Source of the DNA: Armillaria gallica
Taxonomy: Eukaryota; Basidiomycota; Agaricomycetes; Agaricales; Physalacriaceae
Direction of reading: 5' to 3'
Assembly (NCBI GenBank): GCA_037576215.1
Contig: JBANDB010000003.1
Span: 6,448,001 to 6,512,000 of the forward strand
Length of the DNA stretch: 64,000 nt
Shown: piece after piece, positions 1-11,527 of the stretch
Layout of the letters: the number at the start of each line of letters is the position of its first letter
How positions within the stretch are numbered: position 1 is the stretch's first letter
Notes under the pieces: model-generated
Databases searched by the model: none
What the model was told of the DNA's origin: nothing
Seen by the model: only the letters and a program-made list of their open reading frames with translations
Program-made: the position numbers and the translations under genes

Positions 1-179
1 ACACGGGCTCCTGCCATCCTCCCACCTTCCTGCCATCTGTTTCCGCCACCGACGAAGTTGTAGCCGCCACCCAATGGTCCGTCCATCCCGCCTCCCGACG
101 GCATCATGATCCAGCACTTCCGATATGCTGGACAACTCCTAGTACTATTGGATCCCGCTACTGGCACGTCTGGTGTATT

Positions 180-1190
180 AGCGCTGTATTAGGGAGCTTG
201 TCTCTGTATATAACAGCTCACCGCGTGCACTCGGTTGTGGGCGTATATTTCATTTACAATTTGTACTAAATGGGCTCTACTACGAAACAGCATCCGCGCG
301 CGTCATTCTGTCCTTCGTTCTTCTTCTCGCACACTCGTGATATCATGACTCTCTTGTCCTCCTCAGGCCCTGATATAGTTCGTCCCAGAAGCGAACATCC
401 CATCCACATCATAGTCTAACGACTCAGAACTCCGTGCGCACGTTCGATTCGTGGGGTGGCAATATGTAGTCATGAAAATGAATCCATTTTTTTCTGTTCC
501 GCACCCCTAGTTTTGAGATCTTTCTTGTTTGCATTAGAACCTGTACCAGTGTCAGGGTGCTTGTCTGTGCCCACTGCGCGCACTCGGCTGTGGGCCTATA
601 TTTTATTCACAATTTGTATTAGATGGGTTCTACTACGAAATATCATCTGCGCGCGACCTTCTGTCCTTCGTTCTTCTTCCCGTCCTCCTGGAAATCCCGT
701 CGCCTTGATATAACTTGGCCCAGAAGTGAACATCCCATCCACATTATAGCCTAACGACACAGAAGTCAGTGCACACGTTCGATTCGTGGGGTGGTACTCA
801 GCGATTAGTATCTAATGCATCAGTTTTTTTCTGCTCTGTACCCCTCGTTTTGAGTTCTCTCTTGTTCGCAGGGCCTCACTGTATCATATCGCCCTCTCCC
901 ACAGACACTCAATCCGTGCAGCAAGATATCATCCGCGCACATCATTCTATCTTTCGGGTTTCCTCCTTCATTCTGCACACTCGTGATAGAGTCATGACTC
1001 TCTCGTCCTCCTAGCATTGATATAGCTCGTCCCAGAAGTGAACATCCCATCCACATTATAGTCTAACGACCTAAAAGTCTGTGCACACGTTCGATTCGTG
1101 GGGTGGTACTCAACGATAAAGCGATATCTTTTTTCTGCTATATACCCCTTGGTTTGAGTTCTTTCTTGCCGCTGCATCACATCCACACGG
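180..1190. repeat. Degenerate tandem repeat, about 3 copies
   Basis: The block repeats with landmarks TGATATA at 371, 706 and 1018, giving periods of about 335 and 312 bp. Each copy carries a shared stretch (GAACATCCCATCCACAT, then a segment ending TTCGATTCGTGGGGTGG) followed by a T-run and a CCCCT..TTTTGAG motif. Copies differ by small indels. No convincing protein is encoded; open frames here have no family features. It could be a subtelomere-like or transposon-derived satellite, but nothing in the window decides this. Confidence 0.75.
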
Positions 1191-1594
1191 ATACCCGATT
1201 CTCGGATAAGGTGCAGCAATTTGTCCATAAACCGACGCTCGTCGCGAACTAATTAAATTATATCATTTCATCCTGGTTTCGGCGATGACCCTTCCAACTC
1301 GAAGTACTGGTGAACTGCTGACTAACAAACTCACCTCTCTCTCTTCTCTTAGAGGAGGGATGGGTCATTTGATTTGACGTACGAGAGAGGATGCGCGTTA
1401 TCCTTGACACGTCCCCTTCGTCGGACATCCCAGCCCAGATAATTCGACCAGTGGGTATGCATAAATTACTGGGTTCGGTTCCTAGAGGTCGAGTTCAACA
1501 GGTCAGTCCGCATTTTTTACGTGTGACCACAATGCTCGTCCACTGCGTCCGAACGAAAGCGACGATGTTCTCTCGCTTGCTTCCGGCTTCCCTT

Positions 1595-1830
1595 GTTCAT
1601 GGATACACTAGGTTCGAGTCCTGGAGGTGGATGGATTGGATAAAGGCGGATGTTTATAAATTTGTTTTATCCCTCCACTGCGTTGAACGAGCAGCCCAAC
1701 ATTGGTTGTCCGGAAAGTTGAAGGTTCATTCCGGCTGCTTTGTTGTCTCGTGGCCCAAGCGTTGGGTGCCCTAGGTTCGAGTCCCAGGGACGGGATTTCT
1801 GAAGGAAGCGTTCTATATTTTTGCATTCTG
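1595..1830 (+). repeat. tRNA-derived SINE-like sequence with two B-boxes
   Basis: Two copies of CTAGGTTCGAGTCC, matching the RNA polymerase III internal B-box, lie at about 1610 and 1770. The second is followed by a GGGACGGGAT tail. No A-box at the correct distance and no cloverleaf were found, so these are not tRNA genes. A third similar B-box is at 5339. This arrangement is typical of degraded tRNA-derived SINEs, but the assignment is an inference. Confidence 0.35.
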
Positions 1831-2289
1831 AGATCGTGAAAGCAAAGGTTGAACAGAGCGTCTTCGTCTCCGGTTTGTCAATGATGCAATGTCTCGAGCT
1901 CAGGCTGGTGTTCGTGCATTCCAAGTGGCACGAGGATGATCTGGGCCAGATATCAAAGCATGCATAGGATTCAACGCAAGAAGGACATGTTCATGTGTGT
2001 TATTTCAGAGAAAGAAGGGCCTGCCACAAAGAGTTCCCATTGATCGCCTCGTCGTCTCTTCCAGCCAGATGACAAGTTCCGTGCGTTGTATGTCCGGATG
2101 AGGATGTCTGCTAGAAAATGAGGACAACTCTCCTGTCAACGTTTGAATAACGACCGACCTTGAGCATCCCATTCCTGTCGCCCGACTACAACCAGGCTTC
2201 GAGAAGGGGCAGACACGTCAAAGCGATATACAGAACTGGAAGGCGTGATGGTGGTATAGCTGCACCTAGCGGATACAAATGAGAAGCAG

Positions 2290-2665
2290 CTCTCGGAATG
2301 ATCTGACCAAGCACGTACCGCGTATTTGAGCCCCCCGCTGAGTATCTCCACGTCAACATGGTCCTTATCCTCCATCTTCCTGGGCGGTGGCTCTTTGTCC
2401 TCATCCTGGTTCGAGGTAGTCAACGGAAAATGGGACACGGGAAGATGTCGAGGTCAGGGAGTACACGATGAGGCTTGCTTGTGGTTCGCGTGAATGTTAA
2501 AGCTGACGGTGATTTGTGAATCCGTGTTGGTAAAGGTGGGTGACTTTGTATTCGCCGGGGAGGTTGCTCGATCCAAAGCAGGACCATCTCTATGGTCAAG
2601 TCAGTGGAAGAATCAAGGCGTGAATCCAAGCTGTCGCTGGGCTTCAAAGTACGCGTCGTCTTGGA
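2290..2665 (-). pseudogene. Relic of orphan gene X (copy 3)
   Basis: Reading the minus strand gives fragments that align with the better copy at 35.3-35.9 kb: the EYKVT block, a LIVYSL block, a CPI block and an EDKDHVDVEILS block matching EDKDHAEVVEMLS. The fragments lie in order but in different frames and with internal deletions, so the copy is dead. The family is not recognised; it has no signal peptide or known motif. Its presence on the opposite strand 33 kb away shows that the family has moved around the region. Confidence 0.55.
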
Positions 2666-2891
2666 CGAGCATGATGGTAGTTTGTGATGGCTTGTTCAGG
2701 GTCAATGCCACGCGATCGAGCCTTGTCTTCTCCGATTTCCATCATACTTGCTTGTCTTTTCCTTGCCTTCTTTCTTTGAATATTTGTCTTTATTGTCTCA
2801 GCTCATTTCCTTTAAATACAGACTAGCGAGCAGCAGTAGTAGTCCTCCCACTCCGACTACCGTCTCAAAACCACCGCCGAACCAGCCCATC

Positions 2892-3563
2892 ATGCCAGAA
2901 CCTGCTGTCGACGTGACCTCCCTTTTACAGCAGGTCGAGGCGTTCACGGAAAAGTTGAAAGAAATGGACTCAGTACTCGCCCGTGTTCAGTCTTCTCGCC
3001 AGGACCGGCCACAGCTTCCCGCACCACCGGAGCCTCGTTCGCAGCCTCAGCCTCCTCTTTACCTACGGCCTTTAACAAGTCCCCCCGTAACCTCTACGTC
3101 TCTCCCTTACCTCTTAAGACTCTTTCCCCAAGTCAAGGAGGCCACGATCACCTCGGTTATCCAACACGAGCTCCCCCCTCTGATCTCTACAAACTCGACT
3201 CGCGCTACCTTGATGAAGGCAAAAAGAAGACTGAACTCCCCTCCGGGATCACTTTCGAGTTCCCCAATATCAACTCGTCCCTGAAGGAATACGAAACCCT
3301 CAGCTCCATCTTCGTGCCTCTATCAACCTACTTCTCTATTCTTGTCGCGCACTACCAGTTTGCTGGAAATTCGGCCTTGCTTGTGGTTCAGCTGTTCCGC
3401 TATAATGCCCACCTCGCAGAAATTGCTTCCGTATACGCATGCCATTTGGTTGTGCCGTATCATATGGCGTAACGCGTTCTTCACGCGGCGACAACGCGAA
3501 ATGATTGGCGGCGACTACGGTGGATGGGGGCGCGTTGATGCGGAGCTCATACTGAAACTGTAG
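2892..3563 (+). pseudogene. Broken gag-like retrotransposon gene
   Basis: The frame from ATG 2892 starts with a short coiled-coil-like segment (VEAFTEKLKEMDSVLARVQ) and a Pro/Gln-rich stretch. The reading then continues in another frame from about 3080-3180, with SDLYKLDSRYLDEGKKK and STYFSILVAHYQFAG up to a stop at 3472. It returns to the first frame for REMIGGDYGGWGRVDAELI near 3500-3550. These blocks, in this order, resemble the gag-like protein of Agaricomycete retroelements. Two frame changes and a stop mean that it is a relic. No reverse transcriptase or LTR was found next to it. The family call is from memory. Confidence 0.6.
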
Positions 3564-4022
3564 AATGAGGAAGACAAACTCTGTAGTTCCGCGAATGTAT
3601 TATCCAAGGATCATCTACCAGAATAATATGGACCGTGGGAGTACCCACGTTTTGCGAGCGCAGACAAGCATAATAGACTTTTGGGTTTCGGCAGTATCTC
3701 CGGTAAATCCCGATGAACAAGCCAAGGGCGGAAAATATCGGCAGCAGCAAGGAAACGGAAGGGCGATAACGTACCCATTTTCACCCGTCGAAAAGCGACA
3801 TAAACACTCTTTATACGTGTAAAAACAATAATATCGAGTCTCAAAGCGATACGAGAAGAAACGAAAGAGATATGAGCCAGGGATGGCGAAGACGACGCGA
3901 AAAAAAGTTATCGGGGAACGTACAGTTTGCAATTGTTTGGCACACCGCACCGGACTGGTATCTCACATGTTAGCCAATTCTACTCGCTGCGCTCGCAATA
4001 ATGTAGTATCCCAATGTGTTGG

Positions 4023-4129
4023 GGCACTATAGCCAAGTGGTTAAGGCGACAGATTAGAATAGTACCTGATTTCGGAGACAATCTATCTGTTACTCTCTGA
4101 GTGCGCAGGTTCAAATCCTGCTGGTGTCG
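4023..4129 (+). tRNA. tRNA-Ser(AGA) with 25-nt intron
   Basis: A full class II cloverleaf can be drawn. The acceptor arm GGCACTA pairs with TGGTGTC (two G-U pairs) before discriminator G. The D-arm contains AGCCAAGTGGTTAAGGC. The anticodon stem ACAGA/TCTGT holds loop TTAGAA+A with anticodon AGA. The long variable arm is ACTC-TCT-GAGT and the T-arm GCAGG/CCTGC encloses TTCAAAT. A 25-nt intron (4060-4084) sits at the canonical position, one base 3' of the anticodon. A T-run near 4152 can act as pol III terminator. Confidence 0.93.
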
Positions 4130-5521
4130 CTTTGTCCAGCCTTGGATTTCACTTTTTAGAAACAAAACTTAAGGTATTGAGTTATAACAGTTAAATAAAG
4201 TTTAGGGTTGCGGACGAACCTCAGGGGGGGGAGGGGAGAGGGCGGGGGTAAGCAACCGTTTGTTTGTTGGGGTATCAAGTGTCGCGCATCAATGTCAACG
4301 GCGTCGGGATCTTCGGTTGTCGAGCTCTCTTGTTCTCTTCCTCGGGTTTCTGTATTACATGTATAGCATCGCTTCTATTAGTGTACAGGCATGTAGATAA
4401 ATAGGGAGATGGACAACGACGGTCCCTCGCCTGTTTGCGAGGGTTCCCTGCTGAAATCCGGGTGAGCGGCTGGAGAATTACCGCTTATCTCAACATTGTT
4501 ACTGACCCTTCCCCAGGGGGGTGGTTTTGCTACGGTAACTTACGGTAACTTACCTCATCACGTGCATTACCCATGACTGACGCGTCGTAATCGTCGATTT
4601 TTCCAAAACCTTCGTGTGAGTGTTTTTATACATGTTCCTGCTGTAACTCAGGGCAATTCAGTTGTAAAGACCACTCATATGTAATTATACAATCTAACTT
4701 GAAATATGCACCTAATAGTACTGAATTGTTCTGCCCAACTACCTGTCACATGACAGGTAAGTTACCTCAACAAAAACCCTTCCGGCGAAGGGGTGTAACT
4801 TACCGGGAATAAACCTAGGTATCAAAACCTAGGGTTTCGTGCGCAACCCTAATCAAGTTTCGAGTCTCGACATAATTGAGGTCTTGTCCAAAATATTGAA
4901 TGAAGGCCTGATCAGAGCTGTTGCTGGTCAGTAAAGAAGAGAATACCAAATATCGGACATAATGCAGTCCCAAGGCCCCAAATTTATCTGAAGGACCGTG
5001 GTATTTCACACATGTAGACCTAGAATCCCGAAGTACAGGCTATGAGAAGGTAGGTTATGGGGGTCACTGCACGAAGAAGTACGATTTGTACACACTTATG
5101 ATAGGAGTAAACAACCAGTATGGATCCATCATGCCCACCCTCCATTAATACTGATAAACGACGTGTTACGGACGAACCGATCTGCCAACATCATTTCTGC
5201 TCCTCGTCAAACAGGGATGCTAGTCCCCATCCTCCAAAGAATCCGCCTTCAATCAGTCCCCCCACATCCTCGATGATCATTCACCTTCACGCGACCCGCT
5301 TTTCCTATTACATCTCGCAGATTAGCATGTATGCACCGGGTTCGACTCCTGGAGGTGAACTAAGATATATACTTCGCCCGCTCAAGCATGTTTGAAGCTC
5401 GATATTCCACGCCGCATTCATTTCCGAGTTCTTATTTTCAAGCGCCATGAAGAACTATGCAGCTAAGCGCACGAAGGACAATCCGGGTAAGACATCCTCA
5501 TTGGCGACCGACCACCTACTA
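4130..5521. other. Intergenic; GGTAACTTACC repeats and a palindrome
   Basis: No gene was found. GGTAACTTAC occurs twice in tandem at 4534-4553, its reverse complement GGTAAGTTACC lies at 4756-4766, and another GTAACTTACC at 4795-4804. An 18-bp near-palindrome (ACCTGTCA-CA-TGACAGGT) is at 4741-4758. These could mark a decayed small transposon. A tRNA-like B-box is at 5339. The open frames here look random. Confidence 0.4.
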
Positions 5522-7257
5522 CTAGTTCAAAAAGAAGGACCAAGACCCATCTCGAAAAGGAAACGGCCCAACCGCATCATCCCACTGCCCCGCCGCACCC
5601 TCCACCGCCCTTCTCGCCTCCTCAAACCTCTCCTCCTCCACCCATCCCTGCCCATCACACCCCGCATACTGCACCAGCTTCTCAACCATACCCTGATATC
5701 GCACACGAGCCCTCAGCTCCTCACCATGGGCTTCACGCTCAGCCGGCGAAAATTTAATGGCACAAGGAATGGTACTGAACTCTGACCAGGAATCCGGATC
5801 GGAAATCTTCATGAGCGCGTCCCGGAGCTTTAGCGGCCCGTCAGCCCAGCAGCGGAGAACGTACAGAGGGAGGTTGCTCGTAACCTCCTGATGGGGGCAT
5901 CGCCATGCAGCAGCGTGGATGGGCACGAGCTTCGGTAGCTGAGCGAGGTAGAACCGATAGCGTGACAGCAACTTGTGGTGCAGCCGGAGGTATTCCTGCT
6001 CGTCCGAGGGGCGCTGGTCGATGTCTTCCGGGAGAGGCGGTACGCATCCTTCAGAGTCAAGCTCGAAGACGCCGTCAGTGTAGGCAAGAAGTGCTGGTAT
6101 GGACGCTTGCATGAAGACGGGAGCGACGATGGCACCTTGCCAATCGAGAAAACAAGTGGTCGATGGTTTCTCGGGGCTCTCGATGAGCATGTTTGATGCG
6201 CTCATGTCAGGATGCGCGAGAAGGGGAGATAATAATGTGGAGTCCGGGGGAGCCAGGTGAGGAGCAACGGCTATACATTTTTCGAGGAGCCGATGGATTT
6301 CGGGAACGTCCAGATGGCTGGAGCGAGCAAAGGATGAATTGGTATCAATGCCGAGAGAGAGACATTCCTGCGCGAGCCGTGCAGCGGCGGCGATATACGA
6401 AGCCATGTCGGGCCCTTGTGAAGGAATGAGCAGGGGGATTCAGATGGAACCAGCTGGAATGTTGACGCACAGGGACCGCGATCGGCTTGCATATTCCTCC
6501 GCTGCCCCCGCCACCATTCCCTGTCAACTATGGGTCCAATTCGGTATTTCTGTGCACTTGGGCGCTGGTTATCCTCGTCGCTTAGATATAATGGTCGATC
6601 CTGTAGCTCGGGGCTGACATCTTCCTTGAAGTACAAGCTCCCGATCTGGGAAAACTTCCGAAGGGTGAATAGATACTGCAGCCAACATATGTCTGATATA
6701 GCATAACCTGTTTGTGCGCCCTTGATATGGTACCAACAGGACTGAAGAGGTGGATTTGGGAGATATTCCATGAGGATGAAGGGCGAAGCAACCGGATTTG
6801 TGGAAGATGAATTCCAGGCAAGTACTTTGGGGGCATAGTGGCTATCGAGTTCCTCGCGAACGAATTGCATAGTCGCGACTTCGCTGCATGTGCTCAAGTG
6901 TGTATTTCCAACGATGGATGAAGGAATGCGAGCTATCGCACGGGAAGCGTTGTCAAATTCGAGGAGAAAGATTTTATTATAGGAGCCTAGCAAATGAGCG
7001 ATTAGGGCGGGCAAATGAAAAGATGCTGAACACACCTTCTGCCATCTTGGTGAATCCGGTGCAGTGCCCAGCATCAAGAAATTTACATGCTATTTCTTGG
7101 AGAGCATCTACATCGAACGGGGTATATCTAGCGGCGCGTTCTACAATATCAACTTGTCAGTTCAAGCCACTTTTAAGTAGAAGGTCTTACGTTCAGCATC
7201 ACTGTATAGCCACCGACCAGAAGGGCAATACAAAGTATGCACTGCTAAAGAGCTCAT
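5522..7257 (-). CDS. AIM9-like phosphotransferase (APH/kinase-like fold)
   Basis: The model has four exons on the minus strand (7257-7191, 7140-7036, 6986-6471, 6414-5522) and 526 aa; all introns are 49-56 bp GT-AG and keep frame. The family is the fungal group around AIM9/FMP29 with an aminoglycoside-phosphotransferase-like domain; its substrate is unknown. Visible motifs: SGRWLY and FDVDALQ near the N-terminus, FLLEFDN..AIARIP (nucleotide-loop region), YRIGPIVDREWW, the catalytic HPDMSASN loop (His297, Asp299, Asn304) and a metal-binding FLDWQG (Asp320). The start is the ATG at 7257; an in-frame alternative at 7365 would add 36 residues, and a further 5' exon with a mitochondrial presequence cannot be excluded. 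It appears intact. Relics of relatives occur at 7.7, 54.1 and 60.2-61.3 kb. Confidence 0.85.
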
Positions 7258-7636
7258 CGAGTATCGTTTGGCCTGACCAGAACATTTGAACAAAATGCGA
7301 ATCTGAGCATGCATACGAGAATTTGAGCAAAATATGAGAAACAGTCTGAACGAGTCGCTTACCAAGCAAAGCGTTCAACCGGGCCGAGATTCTGTCTCCC
7401 GCGGGATATCTGCCCCTCGTCAATGTCCAAGGTTTCCTATAGCTGCCCGACTCGCATCTCGTAACCCGCCCAATCCCTGAACTTCTGAATAGTTGCGGGC
7501 GTGAAAAATCAATAATTCTGACGCGTCCGCGCTTATCAGAATCATGGACGTTATGCCGTCTGTCACCTAGAACGTAGGATGGTGCTTTTCTTGTCGGAGC
7601 CGGTCGGCATCTTCGAGTAAAGGGGGGGCACCTCCT

Positions 7637-7747
7637 TCAGAAAGATCTCGTCGGCACGGAAGCTTGCTTGGAGATTGGCAAGGCAGTGATGTTCTGGTAG
7701 TCGATGAAGCAGGTGAAGGATTTCCCGGTGGTCGGGTGCACGATGCG
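7637..7747 (-). pseudogene. AIM9-like phosphotransferase fragment
   Basis: The minus strand reads HPTTGKSFTCFIDYQN followed by ALPISKQASVP and then a stop. This aligns with the metal-binding segment of the neighbouring intact gene (SPEKPSTTCFLDWQG..APVFMQASIP). Only this piece is recognisable, so it is a fragment of a second, diverged family member. Confidence 0.55.
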
Positions 7748-8285
7748 AAGAACCCATAGCGAAGTTTTCAGAGCTATGCTCTAGTTAGTGCCGCTGGAGA
7801 CGTGCCTGCTCCAACCCTACGATGAACAAAGCCTCGCTGAGTCCTGACGAAAAGATGAGCGTGAAAAAATTAGGCACGTACAAGAACTGCAATCAGATCG
7901 TACGCTCTTCTTTTCCTCGTCACCACTATTGGTCGACTGCAGAGCCAGCTAATGTTTCTGCACGCTCAGTTACCTTCTCGCGTACAACGGCTCTCATAGG
8001 TCGTGAAGACCGAAAGTACGGCATCCGTTTGACACGACTATATCGAACGGGATTAAGCTTGATAGTCTGCACGAAGTAGAATTTCTTGACCCATTGGGCC
8101 CTTGGGACTGGAAATGCGAAAGAGTAAGAATAATGCAATGGAGGATGTAGTTCAAATTAGAGATGTACCGGAAATTGCCGATCGAGGACTCTAAGCGGCA
8201 CCCTTCTACCAGACATGACGAGAACAAATGATCAAATAACATATCATGACAGCAAATCATATAACAGAGAATCCTTATTCAACAT
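7748..8285. other. Intergenic, no gene seen
   Basis: This stretch separates the AIM9-like locus from the F-box-like cluster. Short open frames occur on both strands but show no motif, splice-linked partner or similarity to other parts of the window. Confidence 0.4.
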
Positions 8286-9161
8286 TCAATATTCAAGCTC
8301 ATCCTCGTCCCCGACTGCCTCACCCTCATCACTATACGCTTCTTTGCACTCGGCCAAACTCCGTTTTTGCTCAAGTTTATCGAACCCAGGATAGTCCCCA
8401 TATGCATGCCTGCCCTCTTTCTCCCATACGTTCCGCCTGATTCTCTCTCCGCGGACATCACGACTGATGCTGCTCTCCAATAGACATATAGTATGGGACG
8501 TCATCCGAGGAACGATAACTGCATGCTAAAGATATCATTAGTTAGTCACAAAGCCAACAACTCAGAAGACACGTACGCGTTCATCAAGCCTCTTCTGTAC
8601 CTCCCTCAGCTCTCGGAAGAAATGACAGTACATCCCCTTCCAATCAAAGCTGACCTCAAGCTTCGAGTCAAAGTTTGAATCGGAGAGGTATCGAAAATCT
8701 GGTAGCACCGTGTCATTGATTTGGTGCTGGATTTGGATAATCATGTTCGGGCGTTCGAGGGATGGACCGATCCTCAACACCTCTTCTATACTATTTTTAT
8801 ATTTATAGGATTCGAATATCGCACGGGCAGAGTCGGTGGGATCGAGACAATGAAACTGAAATTCTACATCTGTGCCATGGTGGTCTTGTAAGAAGATAAT
8901 CAGTCAAGGTAGGCACAATATGCACTAGTTCGGCCTACCGTTTGTTCCTGCTCTCGTTTTTATTGGTTTGGGGTCGAAACAAAGCCAAGTTTTTTTCAGA
9001 TGCTTGGTGACAAAGACGCGTTCGACCGCGGCTTTCCACTTGCGAGAGACTGGCCTACAGTTTAGCCAAAGAAAACAAAGATCTTTGACTCGGACGCCGC
9101 ATCGGAGCAGGATTGCATAGAAGACATCGACAGGCATATCCTGAGATAGTGGAAGGGACAT
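8286..9161 (-). CDS. F-box-like protein with short acidic tail (member A)
   Basis: Three exons (9161-8939, 8884-8577, 8525-8286) joined by 54- and 51-bp introns encode 256 aa. Exon 1 holds an F-box-like motif (MPVDVFYAILL..FLWLNCRPVSR..AAVERVF). Exon 2 carries the family core, LDPTDSARAIF, GPSLERPN, NDTVLPDFRY and SFDWKGMYCHFF. Exon 3 has VRGERIRRNVWEKEGR and an acidic end (DEGEAVGDEDELEY). F-box proteins usually recruit substrates to SCF ubiquitin ligases through Skp1; here that is inferred from the motif only. The intron phases are shared by all family members in the window, and the 5' flank keeps the family element CGATCTGCTTCTTTGG. It is fully open and seems functional. Confidence 0.8.
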
Positions 9162-9817
9162 GAGAATCAGTCCAAAGTCTTTCTTTTGAAATCAGAGTCG
9201 TGCGGGTCCAAAGAAGCAGATCGACGCTGTACGCAAGTGCCCTTATGGTCGCATTCTATGGGTCAAACGGCATCTCGGCTGGGGATCTCAGTCACCTGCC
9301 AGGAGTGAGCGCTAGTGAAGAGCTGGTAGGCTCTTCAATGGGTAAGCTCTTGGAATATTTACGGCTTCGGTGGCTCAACAGTGCTTCTTCCTAGCTTGTA
9401 CAAAAAAAGAATGGTCTGGCTAGAAGAAAAGTCTTTTGGAGAAGGACAAATGCGAACGACATGGACGTCAGAAGGAAGTTGAAACCATTTCGGCATTAAT
9501 CGGCCCGGACTGCCTCCTCAGTCTTTCGCCAGATTGTAATGGTCATGCTCGACTTAGGATCGCTGAAATTTTAAGGTTATCGAGTTTTCAAGTTTATGCA
9601 TCATGCTATAGAGATCTCAGCCAGCAGAACCATTAGATTGAGATGTACTGCCCTACGCTGATCTACTGTGTTTGTGGGCCAAGAAACAGTCTAGGGTTGA
9701 ACGGGCATCGTGAAAAGAAACAAGTTTGGATAAGATATCATGTTTGAGTACATAGCTCTACTTATAGGTATTTAAAGAGCGCCGGCAAGATGTTCTAATT
9801 CAGAGTCCAAGTCATTG
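9162..9817. other. Intergenic, contains 5' flank of member A
   Basis: No gene is supported. The part next to 9161 carries, on the minus strand, the GATCTGCTTCTTTGG element also found upstream of members B, G, H and I, so it is probably promoter or 5' UTR of member A. The remainder is 3' flank of member B. Confidence 0.45.
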
Positions 9818-10805
9818 CTACTCATCATCTTCCTCTGAGCTAGCCTCTTCCGACGCGTCATCCTCATTCTCGCTCTCATCTTCATCCTCATCTTCATTCT
9901 CCTCATCTTCATCTTCGTTCTCCTCATCCTCATCCTCATTCTCCTTGTCTTCTTCGTCTTCATCCTCGTCTGCATCGCTCTCATCACTATCTGGGCCTTC
10001 TAGCATGGCCCAGTGCTGCCTTCTCTCCAGGATTCCAAACCCTGAACGGGCACCCCAAAACACATCCCTAACCTCCTGGCTCTCTACTTCCCACATGCAC
10101 CGCTTAATCCTCTCCAATCGAACATGACGGGCGATCTTCTTACGGTCAATACTCACCGGCACGGGGCCGCACGTGATGACCGAAGCAAGAGCCTGCCTGG
10201 CCCCAGCCATCTAAATATGACATTCGTCAATTACAAAGGCAACAACTGAAGAGATGCGTACGGCTATATTGCATCTTCTATGCACCTCCTTCTGCTCTCG
10301 GAAGAAATGGCAGTACATTCCCTTCCAGTCAAAGCTGACCTCGAACTTGACGGATGGGTCTGGATTGAAGTGATACCGAAAGCCTGGTAGCATAGTATCA
10401 TTGGCGTCATGCCGGATTTGAATGATCACGTTCGAGAGGGAAGGTCCCTTCTTTAACGCTCGTTCCAAAAGACCTTGATATGCAGAGGATTCAAACACCA
10501 CACGAGTGGGGTCGGCCGCATCGAGACGGTAAAACTGTAATTCTATGTCTCTGTCTAGCTCGCCTTGAAAGAAAATAATCAGTCCAAGGCTGACGCGGTA
10601 CGCGCTAGAGGTGCGTACGAATGTGGACGTGAAGCCAGGTCTTTTTCAGATGTTTGGCGACAAAGACGCGTTCGACCGCGTCCTTGAAGTTGTGGGAGAC
10701 TGGCCTACAGTTTAGCCAGAGAAAAGCAAGATTTTTCACGCCGTATTGGAGAAGAATTTCGTAAAAGATGTCGGCGGGGATGTCGTGAGGTGGTGGAGGA
10801 GACAT
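9818..10805 (-). CDS. F-box-like protein with long acidic tail (member B)
   Basis: Exons 10805-10619, 10563-10262 and 10210-9818 (introns 55 and 51 bp) give 293 aa in one open frame. The F-box-like motif is IPADIFYEILLQ..FLWLNCRPVSHNFKDAVERVF. The core has NDTMLPGFRYHF and SFDWKGMYCHFFREQ. Exon 3 differs from the other members in its first part (MAGARQALASVITCG) and ends in about 55 residues made almost only of Asp, Glu and Asn. The antisense frame through this acidic run is long but is only a shadow. The acidic tail could be a nuclear or histone-type interaction segment; that is a guess. Confidence 0.82.
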
Positions 10806-11527
10806 GAGAGCCTGGTAATATTTTTTCTGGAATTTGGGCGGAGTGTGTCCTCGCTAAAGAAGCAGATGAGTGTGTCAAAGCAGCCTCTGGAAGAGCCTCG
10901 TCGATGGGTGTTGAGAAGATGCTCGAAATTGTGTAAAGTCCACGTGACCTCCAGAAACTTACGAAATATTTCGGTGACCTTACCGAACTTCTTCCACCAG
11001 TATAGTAAGAAAGGACAGTCCAGGGGCGAAAGAGTCGGTTGAAGTAGAACGGAATGGACGTCTCAGAACGAGGTTGGAAATGTTTACATCCCGGCCCGGG
11101 GCAACTGGCCATCAACGGTACCCCCGGCTTACCCCAAAGTTACCCTGGAAAATGATTGAGTTTGTCGTGAGCGACATCAACTCTGCAGGGGTAAAGACCT
11201 GGCATCCCAGAGCACCTACCCGCATCCTCTTGGAGATGGGTAAAGTCGTGCCGACTCTGAGTCTGATTCGTTAACTCTGGAGAAGGATGTGCCTTTGTTT
11301 GCTCTCCATAACTTCTCGTCTCCCTGAGCCGTCCTTTCCTCGAGCCCATTAAATTATGCAACACTGATACTAAGACAATGGGTTTTTCTGGCAAATGTCA
11401 GAACTGTTGTCTTTCAGTAGTAACTCCCCTATCGGATTTGCTTTGCCTTTCCACCAGTGAATCTTGGAGTCGCACTGTGTCTCAATGTGAGTACGTATTT
11501 CCCTCGACGCCAGTCGGACGATCCTGG
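10806..11527. other. Intergenic between members B and C
   Basis: The part next to 10805 holds the conserved family upstream element (on minus: CTGCTTCTTTAG then a region before ATG). The rest has no gene; the open frame at 11378-11722 is antisense to the acidic tail of member C. Confidence 0.45.

Noticed and set aside
1765..1790. tRNA gene
   Set aside because: A B-box is present, but no A-box at the right distance and no acceptor pairing; treated as SINE-like.
5325..5355. tRNA gene at GGTTCGACTCC
   Set aside because: No cloverleaf could be folded around the B-box.
9772..9987. Basic Met/Arg-rich frame and plus-strand Ser-rich frame over the same place
   Set aside because: Both are shadows of the GAT/GAG-rich acidic tail of member B; the same is true for the frames at 49656-50156 and 61736-62173.
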